Shown in pieces: positions 25,701 to 36,559 of a stretch of 64,000 bases of DNA. Origin of the DNA: Batkoa obscura (taxonomy: Eukaryota; Entomophthoromycota; Entomophthoromycetes; Entomophthorales; Batkoaceae). The translations under genes were made by a program, and so were the position numbers. Below the pieces are notes generated by a model. The model had not been told where the DNA came from. It searched no databases and worked only from the letters and a program-made list of their open reading frames with translations. How positions within the stretch are numbered: position 1 is the stretch's first letter; the number at the start of each line of letters is the position of its first letter. The DNA lies in contig JASVEC010000032.1 in NCBI GenBank assembly GCA_030770535.1, forward strand, positions 186,001-250,000. Direction: 5' to 3'.

Positions 25701-25928
25701 TTCACGGACATCGGAAGATTTTGATAAGGTATTTTGATCTAATTTTTCAAGGAGATCATCAGCACCAAAAGCACCAACACCATTGGCTTGAATGGTGGCA
25801 GCAATTTCATTGGCAACTTTTTTAAGTTCTTCAGCACCCTTAGAAGAGGAAAGTACCTTAAGAGACTCTGAGATTGGGCTTGAGGCTGAGATGGAAAGGT
25901 TAGCTAATTCTTTATGAAGAGAGGCCAT
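22788..25928 (-). CDS. tef3: Translation elongation factor 3 (ABC-F ATPase)
   Basis: The fungal ribosome-associated ATPase that helps release deacylated tRNA from the E site during elongation. 1,046 residues without introns, the normal family length. N-terminal HEAT-repeat region (~1-330), four-helix region, first ABC domain (Walker A GPNGAGKST near 477; signature LSGGWKMKVELSRAL; Walker B ILMLDEPTNHLD), second ABC domain (Walker A GRNGAGKST near 720) with the chromodomain-like insert (YEIKWVGKSYDDNVWIPRDQ) before its signature LSGGQKVKVVLAAAMWDHPH and DEPTNYLD. The C-terminus is lysine-rich (ELSRKEKKALDKKKKAAKK), a ribosome/eEF1A-binding feature of the family. The start MASLHKELANLSI is the first ATG and gives the expected N-terminus. 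The gene is much less AT-rich than its flanks, as expected for very high expression. Confidence 0.98.
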   Translation of the reverse strand: MASLHKELANLSISASSPISESLKVLSSSKGAEELKKVANEIAATIQANGVGAFGADDLLEKLDQNTLSKSSDVREGTLYTYTAIINTVGKPAEPFIVSVLTNILECLSDKVTIVRQAADETTKALISILSPNSVKAILPTLFEALELNKKWQTKEGSLNLIASLPTIAHRQVQDNLKDILPVVSDAMWDSKPQVKTAAKACMTSVTGCVGNGDIEPFLPHLINCIADPTQVPETIYKLGSTTFVRAVEAPTLSIMVPLLVRGLNERLTSIKRVTAVIIDNMCKLVDNPADAEQFLPKLLPGLEKTIEVVSDPECVNVVKRAHATLLRVGAGGNKSSATEAFAKRTEMVRSTLASLVSQATGSPIEDNKLVKIAVNYAATLSVQSVDIQNFELEDWSSQIFTPYLSWILKDQTDSLCQSFLKLCVAEHERVLKETAPVEEEDDGVVLCDCSFSLAYGALILLNNTSFKLYKGRRYGLCGPNGAGKSTLMRAIANGQLDGFPSPDELKTVFVEHSLQGDDSDINPIDYLCNNGAHTVEEVKTLLASVGFSEDMMLNPVTSLSGGWKMKVELSRALLAKPDILMLDEPTNHLDTTNVAWLENYLTSLPDVTSIIVSHDSGFLENVCTGFIHYENRKLKIYKGNLSEFVRKVPEARTYYDLSASSVKFSFPTPGFLEGVKSKDKAIIKLSGINFTYPGTDRQILYDMSLQCSLSSRVVIHGRNGAGKSTLVKILTGEMNTTEGEVWKHPMLRVAYVAQHAFHHLERHLDKTPNQYIQWRYQYGEDRELLEKETRQMSDEDKIQMEKVVVYEGEKYQIENIFGRRKLKKSFEYEIKWVGKSYDDNVWIPRDQLEQWGFQKIVQAYDDKEAARAGLYARPLTSANIQKHLSDVGLDAEFATHSRIRGLSGGQKVKVVLAAAMWDHPHLLVMDEPTNYLDRDSLGALANAMDCFEGGVIMITHNTEFVKLCPEKWFVDNGRLTVEGGKQPAVKEKLEHKVVETVKDAFGNEIKVKQPKKELSRKEKKALDKKKKAAKKNGVALSDDEEDWDI

Positions 25929-27735
25929 AACGATTAGTGGTTAATTAAAGTAATCTATAACGCTTGGAGAAGAGAAAAACAATCAAATTAGATTAGTCTA
26001 TTGACTTTGTATAATTAGATAATTTATTTTGATGAAAATAAATTTCTTTTTAATATTAAAGAAAAGATTAAATATTCGATATAGTATCTTTTATTTTCTT
26101 TTATACTTTCTAATTTATGATTTAGTTTATTCTGGAGGTTTATTACTTGGATTTAATTGGTGGCTGGCTATTATTTTAATATTCAAGCAAACATATTAAA
26201 ACCTATTTAAAAATAAAAATAAGAACCTCACTTAAAGTGGTGTTCTATAAGCTTCAGAATTTTATTGCGCATTGCTTGTTGGATAACAGAATACCAAGCA
26301 TAAACAGAGGAACCACTTACTAATATATTTATTTTCAAATGTTTAGTCCTAACCGTATGTGTGTCGATACTTCTATTTAATCAATTTAATGAATTCATTA
26401 CCCTTTTTCTTGATAGATCCTTATTCTCCCCAGCAAATTCATAGTTTTAACTAAGTTCAAAATTTCAATTTGGGTTTTTGGGGTTGTTGAGGAACATTAT
26501 GCCTGGTTTACTAAGCTTGATTGGACTGGTAACTCTATCTTTTGATTCGATATTCTTAATTAGAGAAGGGGTAATTTTAATAAAAGATAAGATAAAATTA
26601 ATCTAGTAGTTAATATGATAAGGGATTCCAAAATCTAATAAATTAAAATTAATATTACGACCACGCTTTAAAAGAATTCGATAAAAATCAATTTCAAACT
26701 CAAAAAATTGATAAAAAATTTTACTTCTATCAAAATGACTAAAATAAAATGCCTTATTCTCTCCACATCCCATGATATATTGTACATATGTTGGTTTTCG
26801 GCTGCCTCTTTAGTATATTCAGTTATGTTTAATATAGCCAACTGTGGATAAAACTCAGAATTTGCTTAATAAAGTTAATAAAAACCCGAATTATTAATTA
26901 TTACGCCTAAACTATATTGGGATGTTTTACTAAAAATTTAAGTGTTTCACTTTAATGCAATTTAATTTTATCAAAAACTCAAAACTCAAAATAACCCAAA
27001 ACTCAAACAACATTGAAAGAATAATTTACTATAATTAACAAAGTATAGTTTAAATTTTATTATTAAACTATAAATGTTATATCGTTGTTATCAGAATGGT
27101 AATGATTTATACTATAAATGGTACCCACTACTGTATATAAAAATGCCAACCTTTAAAGTGAATTGTAAAGAACATTCTATTAATTATTATAATTTTGGTT
27201 ATATTAAAGTTATGCGGTTGATTTAATAGATCTTTTATATTGAACCTTACTAAACTTTTTTCAAAGATATGATAATATTTTATAAGAACTTCTTAATCAA
27301 TATGCCATAAGTTTTATAGCTCAGATTTCAGATTTCAAATCATGTTTATTTCGTATGATAAAATGAGTATATATAGAATGAGAGGTGCATGTCTAAATGC
27401 TTCAAGATATAGATAATAAATGGCCTATTCCTCGGCACATACAGAGCCACGTGTAAATCAAGTTTTGAAAACTTTTTGAGTTATTACTATTTGTATTTTA
27501 TTTTAAATTCAGCATTGTAATTGTACTAGAACTTTCATAAATAGCTACCTTTCGGTGAATCCTAGTGGTAAAGGTACAATATTGCACCAGAAAAAAAATA
27601 CTAATGTGCAATTTATTTAAATTTTGTATACAAAAACCAACTTACTGTTACAGCCAAAAACATTTCTGTCTTTTATCAAAGATTTTCATAAATACAGCTT
27701 TAAAGAATTTATGTCAATTTTATAATTAAAACAAA

Positions 27736-27836
27736 TGGGGATGTATTTTTGTTTTTAAGAATTTCACTAACAAATTTTCCGCTCAAATAGCGCTTAAAAG
27801 ATGGAAAAAATGCTGAAGCTAAAAAAGACATCCCCA
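27736..27836 (+). mobile_element. MITE copy 4
   Basis: TGGGGATGT start and ACATCCCCA end with the core CTCAAATAGCGCTTAAAA. Both ends are flanked by AA rather than TA. Confidence 0.85.
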
Positions 27837-28202
27837 AATGTTGAAAAATAAATATTAGAACACAAAATTTTATTAGAACTTTTACTTTATGTAAATATCT
27901 GTATTTTGTCATTTTATTATTTCTAATAAAAGCTAAATAGTTAATATTTTGATTAAGTATATGGCTTTTATAATTGAAATTGATTAAATATTTTTTTATT
28001 TATGAAACCCATTTTCAGAATTTTTTTAATAGTAACAGCCTGTACTAGTATAAAATTTTATATTATAAAACAAGCATGCTTTTTTAGTTTTTAATATTTT
28101 TCATTGTAAAGTATTACAATACATGAATTTTGGATAGGATTAATTTTAAATTTTATTTTACTTGTAACGCTATTTTATGATCAGGTTAGATTAATTAATA
28201 TA

Positions 28203-28301
28203 TGGGGATGTTTTTTTGATTTCATAACTTTTTCCATTTTTTAAGCGCTATTTGAGTGAAAAGATTGCTAGTGAAATCCTTAAATAAAAAATACATCCAC
28301 A
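28203..28301 (-). mobile_element. MITE copy 5
   Basis: Reverse orientation: TGGGGATGTTTTTTTGATTT start, AAGCGCTATTTGAG core, ACATCCACA end. It faces copy 6, with 75 bp between them. Confidence 0.85.
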
Positions 28302-28376
28302 GTTACAGCTCCATTGAAATTGAAATTTTTTGGAAATACATCTACAATAATAAGTTTAGAACAAATTTATACTATA

Positions 28377-28474
28377 TGAGGATGTATTTTTTGTTTAAGG
28401 ATTTCACTAGCAATCTTTTCACTCAAATAGCGCTTAAAAAATGGAAAAAGTTATGAAATCAAAAAAACACCCCT
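28377..28474 (+). mobile_element. MITE copy 6
   Basis: TGAGGATGT start, CTCAAATAGCGCTTAAAA core, ACACCCCTA end. Confidence 0.85.
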
Positions 28475-28668
28475 AATTGTCCTTTTTTACTGGCTCAATA
28501 TTTATTAAATAAAGATATAATTTAGTGAGTTTGAATTAATTATAAAAATAAAACTATGCTTATTTTGGCTACTATGATAGAAACAATATATAGGTTATGG
28601 AAAATACAGCTGTTTGTTCATTATAAAAAAAGCCATTAAAAAAATATCATTATTATCAAATAATCATA

Positions 28669-28767
28669 TGGGAATGTATTTTTTTGTTCAAGAATTTTAC
28701 TACAATTTTTCCACTCAAATAATGCTTAAAAAATAGAAAGATAATGGAACTAAAAAAAACAGTCCCA
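28669..28767 (+). mobile_element. MITE copy 7
   Basis: TGGGAATGT start after TA, core CTCAAATAATGCTTAAAA, AGTCCCA end. Confidence 0.8.
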
Positions 28768-28861
28768 TGTATTTCTTAAAACTTATTTTAGTAAAACTTT
28801 ATTGAAGTAAAAATAAAATTACTAAAATATTTGGTATAATAAATTATGTGAAATCATGATA

Positions 28862-28953
28862 TGAGTATATTGTTTTCCATTTCATTATTGTGTCTATTTT
28901 ATGTAACATAATAGTAAAGCATTAACAAAATGCTGAAATAGAAAACATTCCCA
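28862..28953 (-). mobile_element. Decayed MITE relic (copy 8)
   Basis: Only the outer ends (TTTCATTATT near the left, ACATTCCCA at the right) and general spacing resemble the family; the central palindrome is lost. Tentative. Confidence 0.35.
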
Positions 28954-29070
28954 TGTTTATAAATATTACAAGTAAATACACATTGATATTTAAGGTAAAT
29001 ATTCATAAATACTCAAAAAATTATAAGTTATTTACATAAGACTTCCAAACTATTATCATAAATTAGCCTA

Positions 29071-30204
29071 TTAATGATGCTGCTTAAACTCAATTTCCTT
29101 TAGTTTTTTTCGAGTGGAAATGAGGGCTTCGACCATAGTACTATCAAAATGTTGAAATTTCCTATATATAGCCATGGTAGCTAATGCATCAATTTCCTAA
29201 AAAAAAAGTTTTAAAAAATATTAGTCCAAACTAACTAAACTTACTGAACTATGGCTACCATTTTGGATCCCAACATTAAATAAGTTATAGCAAAGAGTTT
29301 TCAAAGAAAACACCTTGTTGGTGTTCATGCCAAAAGATATTGGCGTTGTTGTATCTACTCTTAAATGAGCTGGATGGTCAATTTTCAAAGCCTAAGGTAA
29401 TATAACTATTTTAATAGAGTGTTTGTAATCTTTCAGTTCATTTACCTTCAAATCACTTCTAATTGAATGGCCTACCAACACCTTACCCTTAATAAGAAAT
29501 AGTACATGCTGTTGAACTACTTCAAAACTTGGTGCTATATAATAAAAATAATTATGAATTACAAATTAAACCATAATCTATTTACTTACCATTACGCAAA
29601 TGCTCTTCCTTTATCCCTGATACCCAAGTACGATAATCTGTGACTTCTTGAGTTGGTGCAACATACTTATCAAAGATTGTATATCCATAATAGTTCACAA
29701 TACTGACTCTTGCTAAAAGGGTAATGGACCCACGACTGCCCCCGCCTACCATCTCACAATCAATGGCTAATGCATAGTGATACTGACTGTTAAGTATAGT
29801 TAAAAATCAATTTTTGAGCTCATTTGAATATCTTACCTTAGATATTCCTCGTTGAGATGGAACTTGGTACTTAATAGTTCAGCCAAAACATCTTCCTCAT
29901 TTATTGGGCTAGAAAGGAGTAATTAATAGTCATTGATTACTAACTGGTTAATTACTTTTGGCGGTCTTCATTAATCAACTCTAGTTCCCTTTCGGTAAGT
30001 AAAGCCCTGGAATTAAGGGGAATTTGTTCAAGCTCCTGTTAAATTTATTTTAGATCTGGATTTTCGTTAACTTATTTGAATTACTTGTCTGAAGCAATCT
30101 AGCTCTAAAACTTGGTCATACTAGAAAAAGTTCATAATTAGTTAATCGTACATATATACTAATATTACTTTCTTGCTGTCCTTAATTTCGTTATCTATCT
30201 TCAT
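29071..30204 (-). CDS. REX4-like 3'-5' exonuclease (DEDDh), eight exons
   Basis: An RNA exonuclease of the REX4/ISG20 family, which in yeast acts in rRNA processing. Read on the minus strand from ATG 30202-30204 to the TAA at 29071. Seven short introns (about 45-65 nt) separate eight exons, giving roughly 285 residues. Catalytic motifs are complete: Exo [13 protein letters not shown] (Asp and Glu), [22 protein letters not shown], Exo [15 protein letters not shown] (Asp) and Exo [18 protein letters not shown] (His, Asp). The N-terminal ~75 residues ([12 protein letters not shown]..., [14 protein letters not shown]) are not a known domain. A broken tandem copy lies upstream at 31.05-32.15 kb, and a third relative at 36.6-37.6 kb. 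It could be the true Rex4 or a paralogue; phylogeny would be needed to tell. Confidence 0.85.
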
Positions 30205-31050
30205 TATTATATAACTTCAATAAACTATCTTTTTTTATTTTATACCTTTTGATTACGCAGTCATCCCCAAATGGTCGCAGTAATAAACGATTACTTAGCG
30301 AAAATAAGAAAATGTTTTTCTTGAACAGTTAATTTTGTAAATAAAATCAAATGGAAGTTTAAAAAAACAGAATAACAGTTTAAATGAAAAAATTCTTTCT
30401 ATGTTTACAAACTTCTTAAAAACAAATAACTGAAAGATATAATAAAAACAACAATAACAGAAAAGATCAAATATACCAATTTAAAAAGACATCTAAAGTC
30501 TTCAAAAGGTAAGTGGCACAATAATTATGCTATTTTAATGTTCTAATATGCCTGCAGTACTTCTTTCATGTTCATTTATCCTTATAAAACACGAATTGAA
30601 GGTACATTCTTTATTCAAATATTTTATTACTCTTTGTTTAAAAAATAAATATAAAATGTTCTAATTGCAATATAAATAAAATGAAAAAGTTTATTTTAGA
30701 TAGTGATAAATAGTAAAATAAAATATTTGTATCAAAAAATAGCTATAGTTTATAATTTTTTTGCTTATTTTGAAATTTTCTTAGTTCTATAAAGCACCAC
30801 AAAAATAAATTATCGAGATAGTACAATATTTAATACAAATGCTTGTAGCATTTTTTGATATTCTTGTATTAATTGTAGTCCTGTCCAATTTATTAAGTGT
30901 CATAAGCTCTCTTACACACCAATATCATAAAAAATATGAATATTTATGTCAGATAAATGAAAACAAACATTTTGTTGACTAATATTAATTAACGTTTTAC
31001 TTGGTTTGAAAATATTCAAAAATATTTATATAAAACCTCGAAATCTTTGC
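30205..31050. other. Spacer between the intact and broken exonuclease genes
   Basis: 850 bp, A/T-rich. The part just upstream of the intact gene (30240-30350) resembles 32190-32310 upstream of the broken copy, showing that the duplication included promoter DNA. No other gene seen. Confidence 0.55.
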
Positions 31051-32153
31051 TAAAATAGGTCTACTCATTATGCTCTTCACCTCAAGTACTTTTAAAGTTT
31101 TATACATAGTTTATTCAAGATGTTGAAGTCTTCTATATACAGTCATAGAAGCCAACGCTTCAATTTGGTATATAAGAATTTAAAATCAATTTTTGTCAAA
31201 CCAATTAAACTTACTGTGTTATGACAACCTTCTAGAATCTTAATATCAAATAAATTAAAGCATAGGTTTTTTATAGAAATCCTTTGATCAATATTTCCAC
31301 TGGGTAAAAATAGTGTTGCTGTTTCTTTCCTTAAACGAAGTGGATGATTGATTTTCAAAGTCTAAGGTAGTAATACTATTTTAATATGATGTTTAAAGCT
31401 TTTTGATCCAGCTTACTTCTAAATCTTTAAAAACTTTGTGGGCCACCAACATTCTATTTTTAATAAGAAATAATACATCCTGTCGAGCTACTTTAGAACT
31501 TAATGGTGAATAATAAAAACAGTTAACATCATCTAGAAATTAGTCCACACTTTATTTTACTTACCATTGATTCAAACCCCCTTTTTGTATATCCGATATC
31601 CGTATACAATAATCTGTAACATTGTGAGTTGGTTCAACGTATTTGTCAAAAATAGTATACTCATAAGAATTAACAATAGTGACCCTTGTTATAACATTGC
31701 CGCAGCCATATTCATTAGATACCATCTTGCAGCCAATGGCTAATACATTGATATTGACTGTTAAGTTTATTTGAATATGTTACCTTAAATATTCCTCATT
31801 GAGATACGACTTGGTGCTTAATAGTTCAGTTGAAAAGTTCTCTTTGTTCATTGGCCTAAAAAGCGTAAATAATAGCGATGGGATTTGTATTAAAAAATTA
31901 CGATTCACGCTCTTTATTTATTTGATCCAATTCTTTTCTGGTAATTAAAGCCCTGTAATTAATAGGCATATTTTCTACGACCTGACAGCTCTATATTAAT
32001 CCAAAGATTATTGGCTTTATCAAATTGCTTTTCTAAAATGTATTAACTCTAAGCTTTGTTTATACTAATATAAGTATACTAATAATGAATCGTATATAAT
32101 AATTATAACAATAGTAAAACTTTCTTCTTACCTTTATTTTTTATCCGTATTCA
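31050..32153 (-). pseudogene. Broken tandem copy of the REX4-like exonuclease
   Basis: Aligns along the whole neighbouring gene, including intron positions. The first exon begins MNTDKK like [12 protein letters not shown]; the region matching Exo I reads AIGCKMV, so both metal-binding acidic residues (Asp, Glu of DCEM) are replaced. The VTDYC/ISDI, VLFLIKN and LVAHKVFKDLE segments are recognisable but changed. The first exon ends in an early stop, the last intron has lost its AG acceptor, and HSSEIDAL is not preserved as one exon (QIEALASMTVYRRLQHLE then stop). It therefore cannot make an active DEDDh nuclease. The parallel to 29.07-30.2 kb shows a tandem duplication of about 2 kb followed by decay. 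Confidence 0.8.
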
Positions 32154-32692
32154 TATTGTGGTACTTCAATATATTATCTTATTTAATTTATATTGTTTAA
32201 TTATACAATCATACCTAAATAATTACATTAACAAAGATGATTGTTTATAAAAAATGTTTCTTGACTTTACTCATAAGATTAAATTTAAGTTTGTAAATAA
32301 AAACGAAAAAATGGTTTAAATTCTTGTACATTTAAAAAAAATAAACACCAATTTAATAGTAATAAAAACAAGGGTAATGAAAGAGAGCTTAAATGGTTCA
32401 TTTCAATAAGATATTTAAGGATTTATTTAAAGGGTAATCAATATAATATTCATGTCGTTTTGATGTTTGAGCATATTTTTCATTGCTTATTTAATATCTT
32501 TTATTCTCATAAGACATTAATTAGGATACTTAGCTTGGTTTTAATATTTTGTTCATATTTCATATAACACAAAGTTTCTATTTTAAACTTCTACTTACTT
32601 GTCTTTTATAAATGAGTATTATTAAATTGCTAAAAATAACAACAAAATATTCTATTATAAAAATTAAATATATTTTATAATTATTTATTAAT

Positions 32693-32788
32693 TAGGATGT
32701 TTTTTTGGTTTCATTGCTTCTCCGTTTTTTAAGCGCTATTTAAGTGGAAACATTGTTAGCAAAATTTTAAACAAAAAATACATCCCCA
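32693..32788 (-). mobile_element. MITE copy 9
   Basis: Reverse orientation, GGATGTTTTTTTGGTTTC start, AAGCGCTATTTAAG core, ACATCCCCA end. Confidence 0.85.
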
Positions 32789-33660
32789 ATACTTATGGTT
32801 TTTTTCCAAATTTAGATTTTGTTCTATAAAATATTTAATAATATTTATAAACTATTATTTTTTCATTTTTTTCATACATTAACATTATTATTTTAAAGCT
32901 AGTTTTAACTGTTTATAGTTTTTTAACTTTAATTTGTTTAGATTTATAACTAATTATATTATAAAAGTAATTATATTTTGTATTTTATAATTTATTCATG
33001 ATTTACATGTTAAACCTAGTTTAAATAATTACATTATTAAAATTACCTTAAAGTTTTTTTAATTCAGATTCATTATAAAAGTTTTCATTATTTAATTATA
33101 AAAATTATTACTTTTATATTTAGCATTTATATTTAATAATTATAACAAAGAATTATAACTATTTCCATATTTCATATATATAATATTTTAATGTAAAATA
33201 TAAAAAAAGTTTTTTGATATAGTAGTTTCTTTTTGTTGAATTATTTTTAATACTATTTTTTAATAAAGATACTAAATTTTTTTATAAATGTTTTATTTTA
33301 TATAGCTTGTAGCTTGTTATATATTATCTTTATAAATCAAGTACCAAAATTTACAATAAAAACTTTTTATTCATTTATTAATTTAGATTATTTAAAAAAA
33401 CACTAATTAGTATACTAATTTTATTTATGTTTATTTTTTATTTGCTAGCTTGATTAGCTTATTCTTAACTTTGCTACTATAATTTTATAGTTAAACTTTT
33501 TAAATCATTAATTTATTGCTTTTTTTAATACTTATTTTCTAACACTTATAATATTAGCTTTTTTAATTAACCAACTATTTCGTATTATTGTAATTAGCAA
33601 ATAAACTAATCTGCTACTTTTTTTATAATCTTTTTTAAATTTATTGTTATATTTATTATA

Positions 33661-33754
33661 TGGCGATGTTTTTTCTATTTCATTATTTTTCTGTCTTTTA
33701 AGCGCTATTTGAGTGAAAAGATTGTTGTAAAGTTTTCAAAGAAATACATCCTCA
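33661..33754 (-). mobile_element. MITE copy 10
   Basis: TGGCGATGT start and ACATCCTCA end with TA on both sides; AAGCGCTATTTGAG core. Confidence 0.85.
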
Positions 33755-33985
33755 TATAATACAAATTTTATAAAATTTAGTATTTAAAGTTTATTTGGTT
33801 GACATTAGTTGTAAAAAGCTGAAATTAAAAAAAACTACTTAATAGAATGTAAAGTTATATTTATAATAACAATAAAAACAAAAGCATAAATACAAAACTA
33901 AATACTTATATCAAAATATTACTTAATTTGATTAAAAATAATAAAGTATTCGCAATAAAAAGCTAATATAATAAAATTTAAAATA

Positions 33986-34085
33986 TGGGGGTGTTTTTTT
34001 GGCTTCATTACTTTTTTCATCTTTTAAGCGCTATTCAAGTGGAAAAATTGTTAGTAAAAATCTTGGATACAAAAACACATTCCCA
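33986..34085 (-). mobile_element. MITE copy 11
   Basis: TGGGGGTGT start and ACATTCCCA end, each next to TA; core AAGCGCTATTCAAG. Confidence 0.85.
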
Positions 34086-34354
34086 TATAACTATATAGTG
34101 AAACATTATGCTTCAAATAAAGATGATTATTTATATAATATTATAATCTCAAATAAAACTGATAAGCAATATGCTTTAAATTATATAGCTAAAATAGACT
34201 TTAATTTATAAGCATAAAATGTTTACTAAAAAGCTATATATATAATAAAATAAATATAACAAATATAAGTATAAAAATAAACTAAATAAAACACATGGGT
34301 TTTAATATAAAAACAAAGTACAATAAATATTCAAATAATTGTGAAAGTTAGTAC

Positions 34355-34818
34355 TGTAAAATCTGGTACTCAGTGATTAGAGTCAAGAACAGTTGTTGCT
34401 GGGTTGACTACACTATAAATCGAAAGGTCTTAGTTTATGTGACTAAGATAGACTTGGATTATGAGGAATAGTACATAATAGACTACAGACTATGTAAAAC
34501 AAATAGAATAGACAATACTAATGTAAAATCTAGATAAAATACTATTAAGCAAACTTAGTGGCTTTATTAAATGTTCGAGATATCAGGTAATAATTCAGTT
34601 AAAAAGCCTCGAATTACTTTACTCTGTAAACTCTTTTATACTCTGAAAAGTATAAATATCAAAATGAGAAGATAATATTCTTTGGGATGGAGCTAGAAAT
34701 TCTCATAACAAATCAAAATAAGAACATGGGATTGATTGTCTCTGAACTTGAGAACACAACAGTTTAGGTGATTATTATGCTATAATTAACCATGGGACTG
34801 ACAAAGCGATACTTCACA
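34355..34818 (+). mobile_element. Solo LTR-like element, left copy (fossil), 464 bp
   Basis: TGTAAAAT start and CTTCACA end (TG...CA type). It is flanked by GTAC on both sides (34351-34354 and 34819-34822), a 4-bp target duplication made when it entered the older element. It contains a TATA-like stretch (TTTTATACTCT). It is close to identical in inverted orientation to 35076-35539. No coding region for gag or pol accompanies it. Confidence 0.65.
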
Positions 34819-34926
34819 GTACCTAGTAGTTGGAACTAAAAGCAGTTTTTGCTTGATTAACTGGCTGTAAGTTGAAAAGTTTTAGTTTATATAACTAAAG
34901 TAGACTTGGATTATAAAAATTAGCAT

Positions 34927-35028
34927 TCAGGAATGTATTTTTTTGTTTAAGAATTTTACTAAAAATCTTTCGGCTCAAATAACGCTTAAAAAATGGAAAA
35001 AGTAATGAAATCAAAAAGAACATCCCCA
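34927..35028 (+). mobile_element. MITE copy 12, inserted in an LTR
   Basis: AGGAATGT start, CTCAAATAACGCTTAAAA core, ACATCCCCA end. The surrounding LTR copy resumes right after it, so the insertion is later than that LTR. Confidence 0.85.
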
Positions 35029-35075
35029 TTTAATAGACCATAGACTATATAAAACAAACAAAATAGATAACACTA

Positions 35076-35539
35076 TGTGAAATATCACTTTGTCAGTCCC
35101 ATGGTTAATTATAGCATAATAATCACCTAAACTGTTGTGTTCTCAAGTTCAGAGACAATCAATCCCATGTTCTTATTTTGATTTGTTATGAGAATTTCTA
35201 GCTCCATCCCAAAGAATATTATCTTCTCATTTTGATATTTATACTTTTCAGAGTATAAAAGAGTTTACAGAGTAAAGTAATTCGAGGCTTTTTAACTGAA
35301 TTATTACCTGATATCTCGAACATTTAATAAAGCCACTAAGTTTGCTTAATAGTATTTTACGTAGATTTTACATTAGTATTGTCTATTCTATCTGTCTTAT
35401 ATAGCTTGTAACATATTAAGTGCTATTCCTCATAATTCAAGTCTATCTTAGTCACATAAACTAAGACCTTTCGACTTATAGTGTAGTCAACCTAGCAATA
35501 GCTGCTTTTGACTCCAAACCCTGAGTACCAGATTTCACA
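35076..35539 (-). mobile_element. Solo LTR-like element, right copy (fossil), 464 bp
   Basis: Inverted relative to the left copy: TGTGAAAT at 35076 and ATTTCACA ending at 35539. The pair forms a long palindrome with a 257-bp spacer. No matching internal region of a retrotransposon is present in the window. Confidence 0.65.
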
Positions 35540-35950
35540 CCATATATTCAATTTTTATGACAAAAAGTACTTAATTTTTTATTTTTTATTTTTTAAATGA
35601 CAAATTTTAAACTTGATAATTTTTTTAAAAAATTGTTAAAAAAAATTTGTATATATGATATAAATAATAGCTTGTTTTATTATTTTTATTATTTAGTTAT
35701 AAAATTTTATTAGAAATCAAATTCAACCCACTGTCATCTGCTTTTTTTTTAAATATCTTTTAATATAGAAATTTATAATAAATGTTTTTATTTATTTATG
35801 TAATAATTGTTTTTTATGAACTTTTTAGCTTTTTTTGTCAAATACTTTTTAGTTACTTTACTTTGATAAAATATGTAACTTTCATAGTTTTAGACTTTAA
35901 AAAAATACAGTTTTTATATTTTGATATTATATTCACTTTTTTGTATTATA

Positions 35951-36049
35951 TAATAATGTTTTTTTTGGTTTCACTACTTTTTCCATTTTTTGAGCATTAT
36001 TTGAGCAGAAATTTTATCAGCAAAATTCTTAAACAAAAAAACATCCCTG
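35951..36049 (-). mobile_element. MITE copy 13
   Basis: Reverse orientation: AATGTTTTTTTTGGTTTCAC start, TGAGCATTATTTGAG core, ACATCCCTG end followed by TA. Confidence 0.8.
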
Positions 36050-36559
36050 TATAATTTAGAAAAAACTGTTAGCTAATTAAAAAAACAGAATTTTTCAACT
36101 ATTTTGGATTTTACCCTGATTTTTTAAACCAACCAATAAAACGATTATCAAAAATGAAAATAGTAATCAAAAAGAATAATTTCAATTTTTGAAAAATACT
36201 CATTTTCAATTTTGGTTTTCTATAAAACAATGAGTCAACTTCAACATCTAAAAAAAGTAATACTGAATCTTATAAAATAACACAGTTTAACCATTTTTAC
36301 CTATTTATCTCTGCTTAGAACATTAAAACAACTATGTTAAACTCGATAAGATGTAATGATTCTACAAGTATATTAAAAAATACAGCGAAAAAGGATATGA
36401 TGGTAACCATTACTAAAATGAGACAAACTAAAGTAAATTTAATTAAAAGCTAATAGATGATAATAATAACTAACAATTAAGATCAGAGATCATGATAACT
36501 TTGAGAGCTTACGAATGGTAATTTACACTAAGAAACATTCAAAGATAATTCTAATTAGT

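Larger units (their letters stand above)
25929..29070. other. Long AT-rich spacer with several MITEs
   Basis: 3.1 kb. Contains MITE copies at 27736-27836, 28203-28301, 28377-28474, 28669-28767 and a decayed one near 28862-28953. A short stretch at 26440-26900 has coding-like sequence on the minus strand but no sustained frame. No intact gene seen. Confidence 0.6.
34340..35075 (+). mobile_element. Older LTR-like element interrupted by a younger LTR and a MITE (fossil)
   Basis: Starts TGTGAAAG at 34340, is interrupted by the LTR at 34355-34818, resumes with GTACCTAGTAG at 34819, and is interrupted again by a MITE (34927-35028). Its visible part ends where the right-hand LTR begins at 35076; the remaining 3' portion is not seen. 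It is the most diverged of the three LTR-like elements here, fitting its place as the oldest layer. Confidence 0.55.

Noticed and set aside
34355-35539. Long palindrome as a possible replication origin or cruciform regulator
   Set aside because: It is fully explained by two inverted solo LTR copies.
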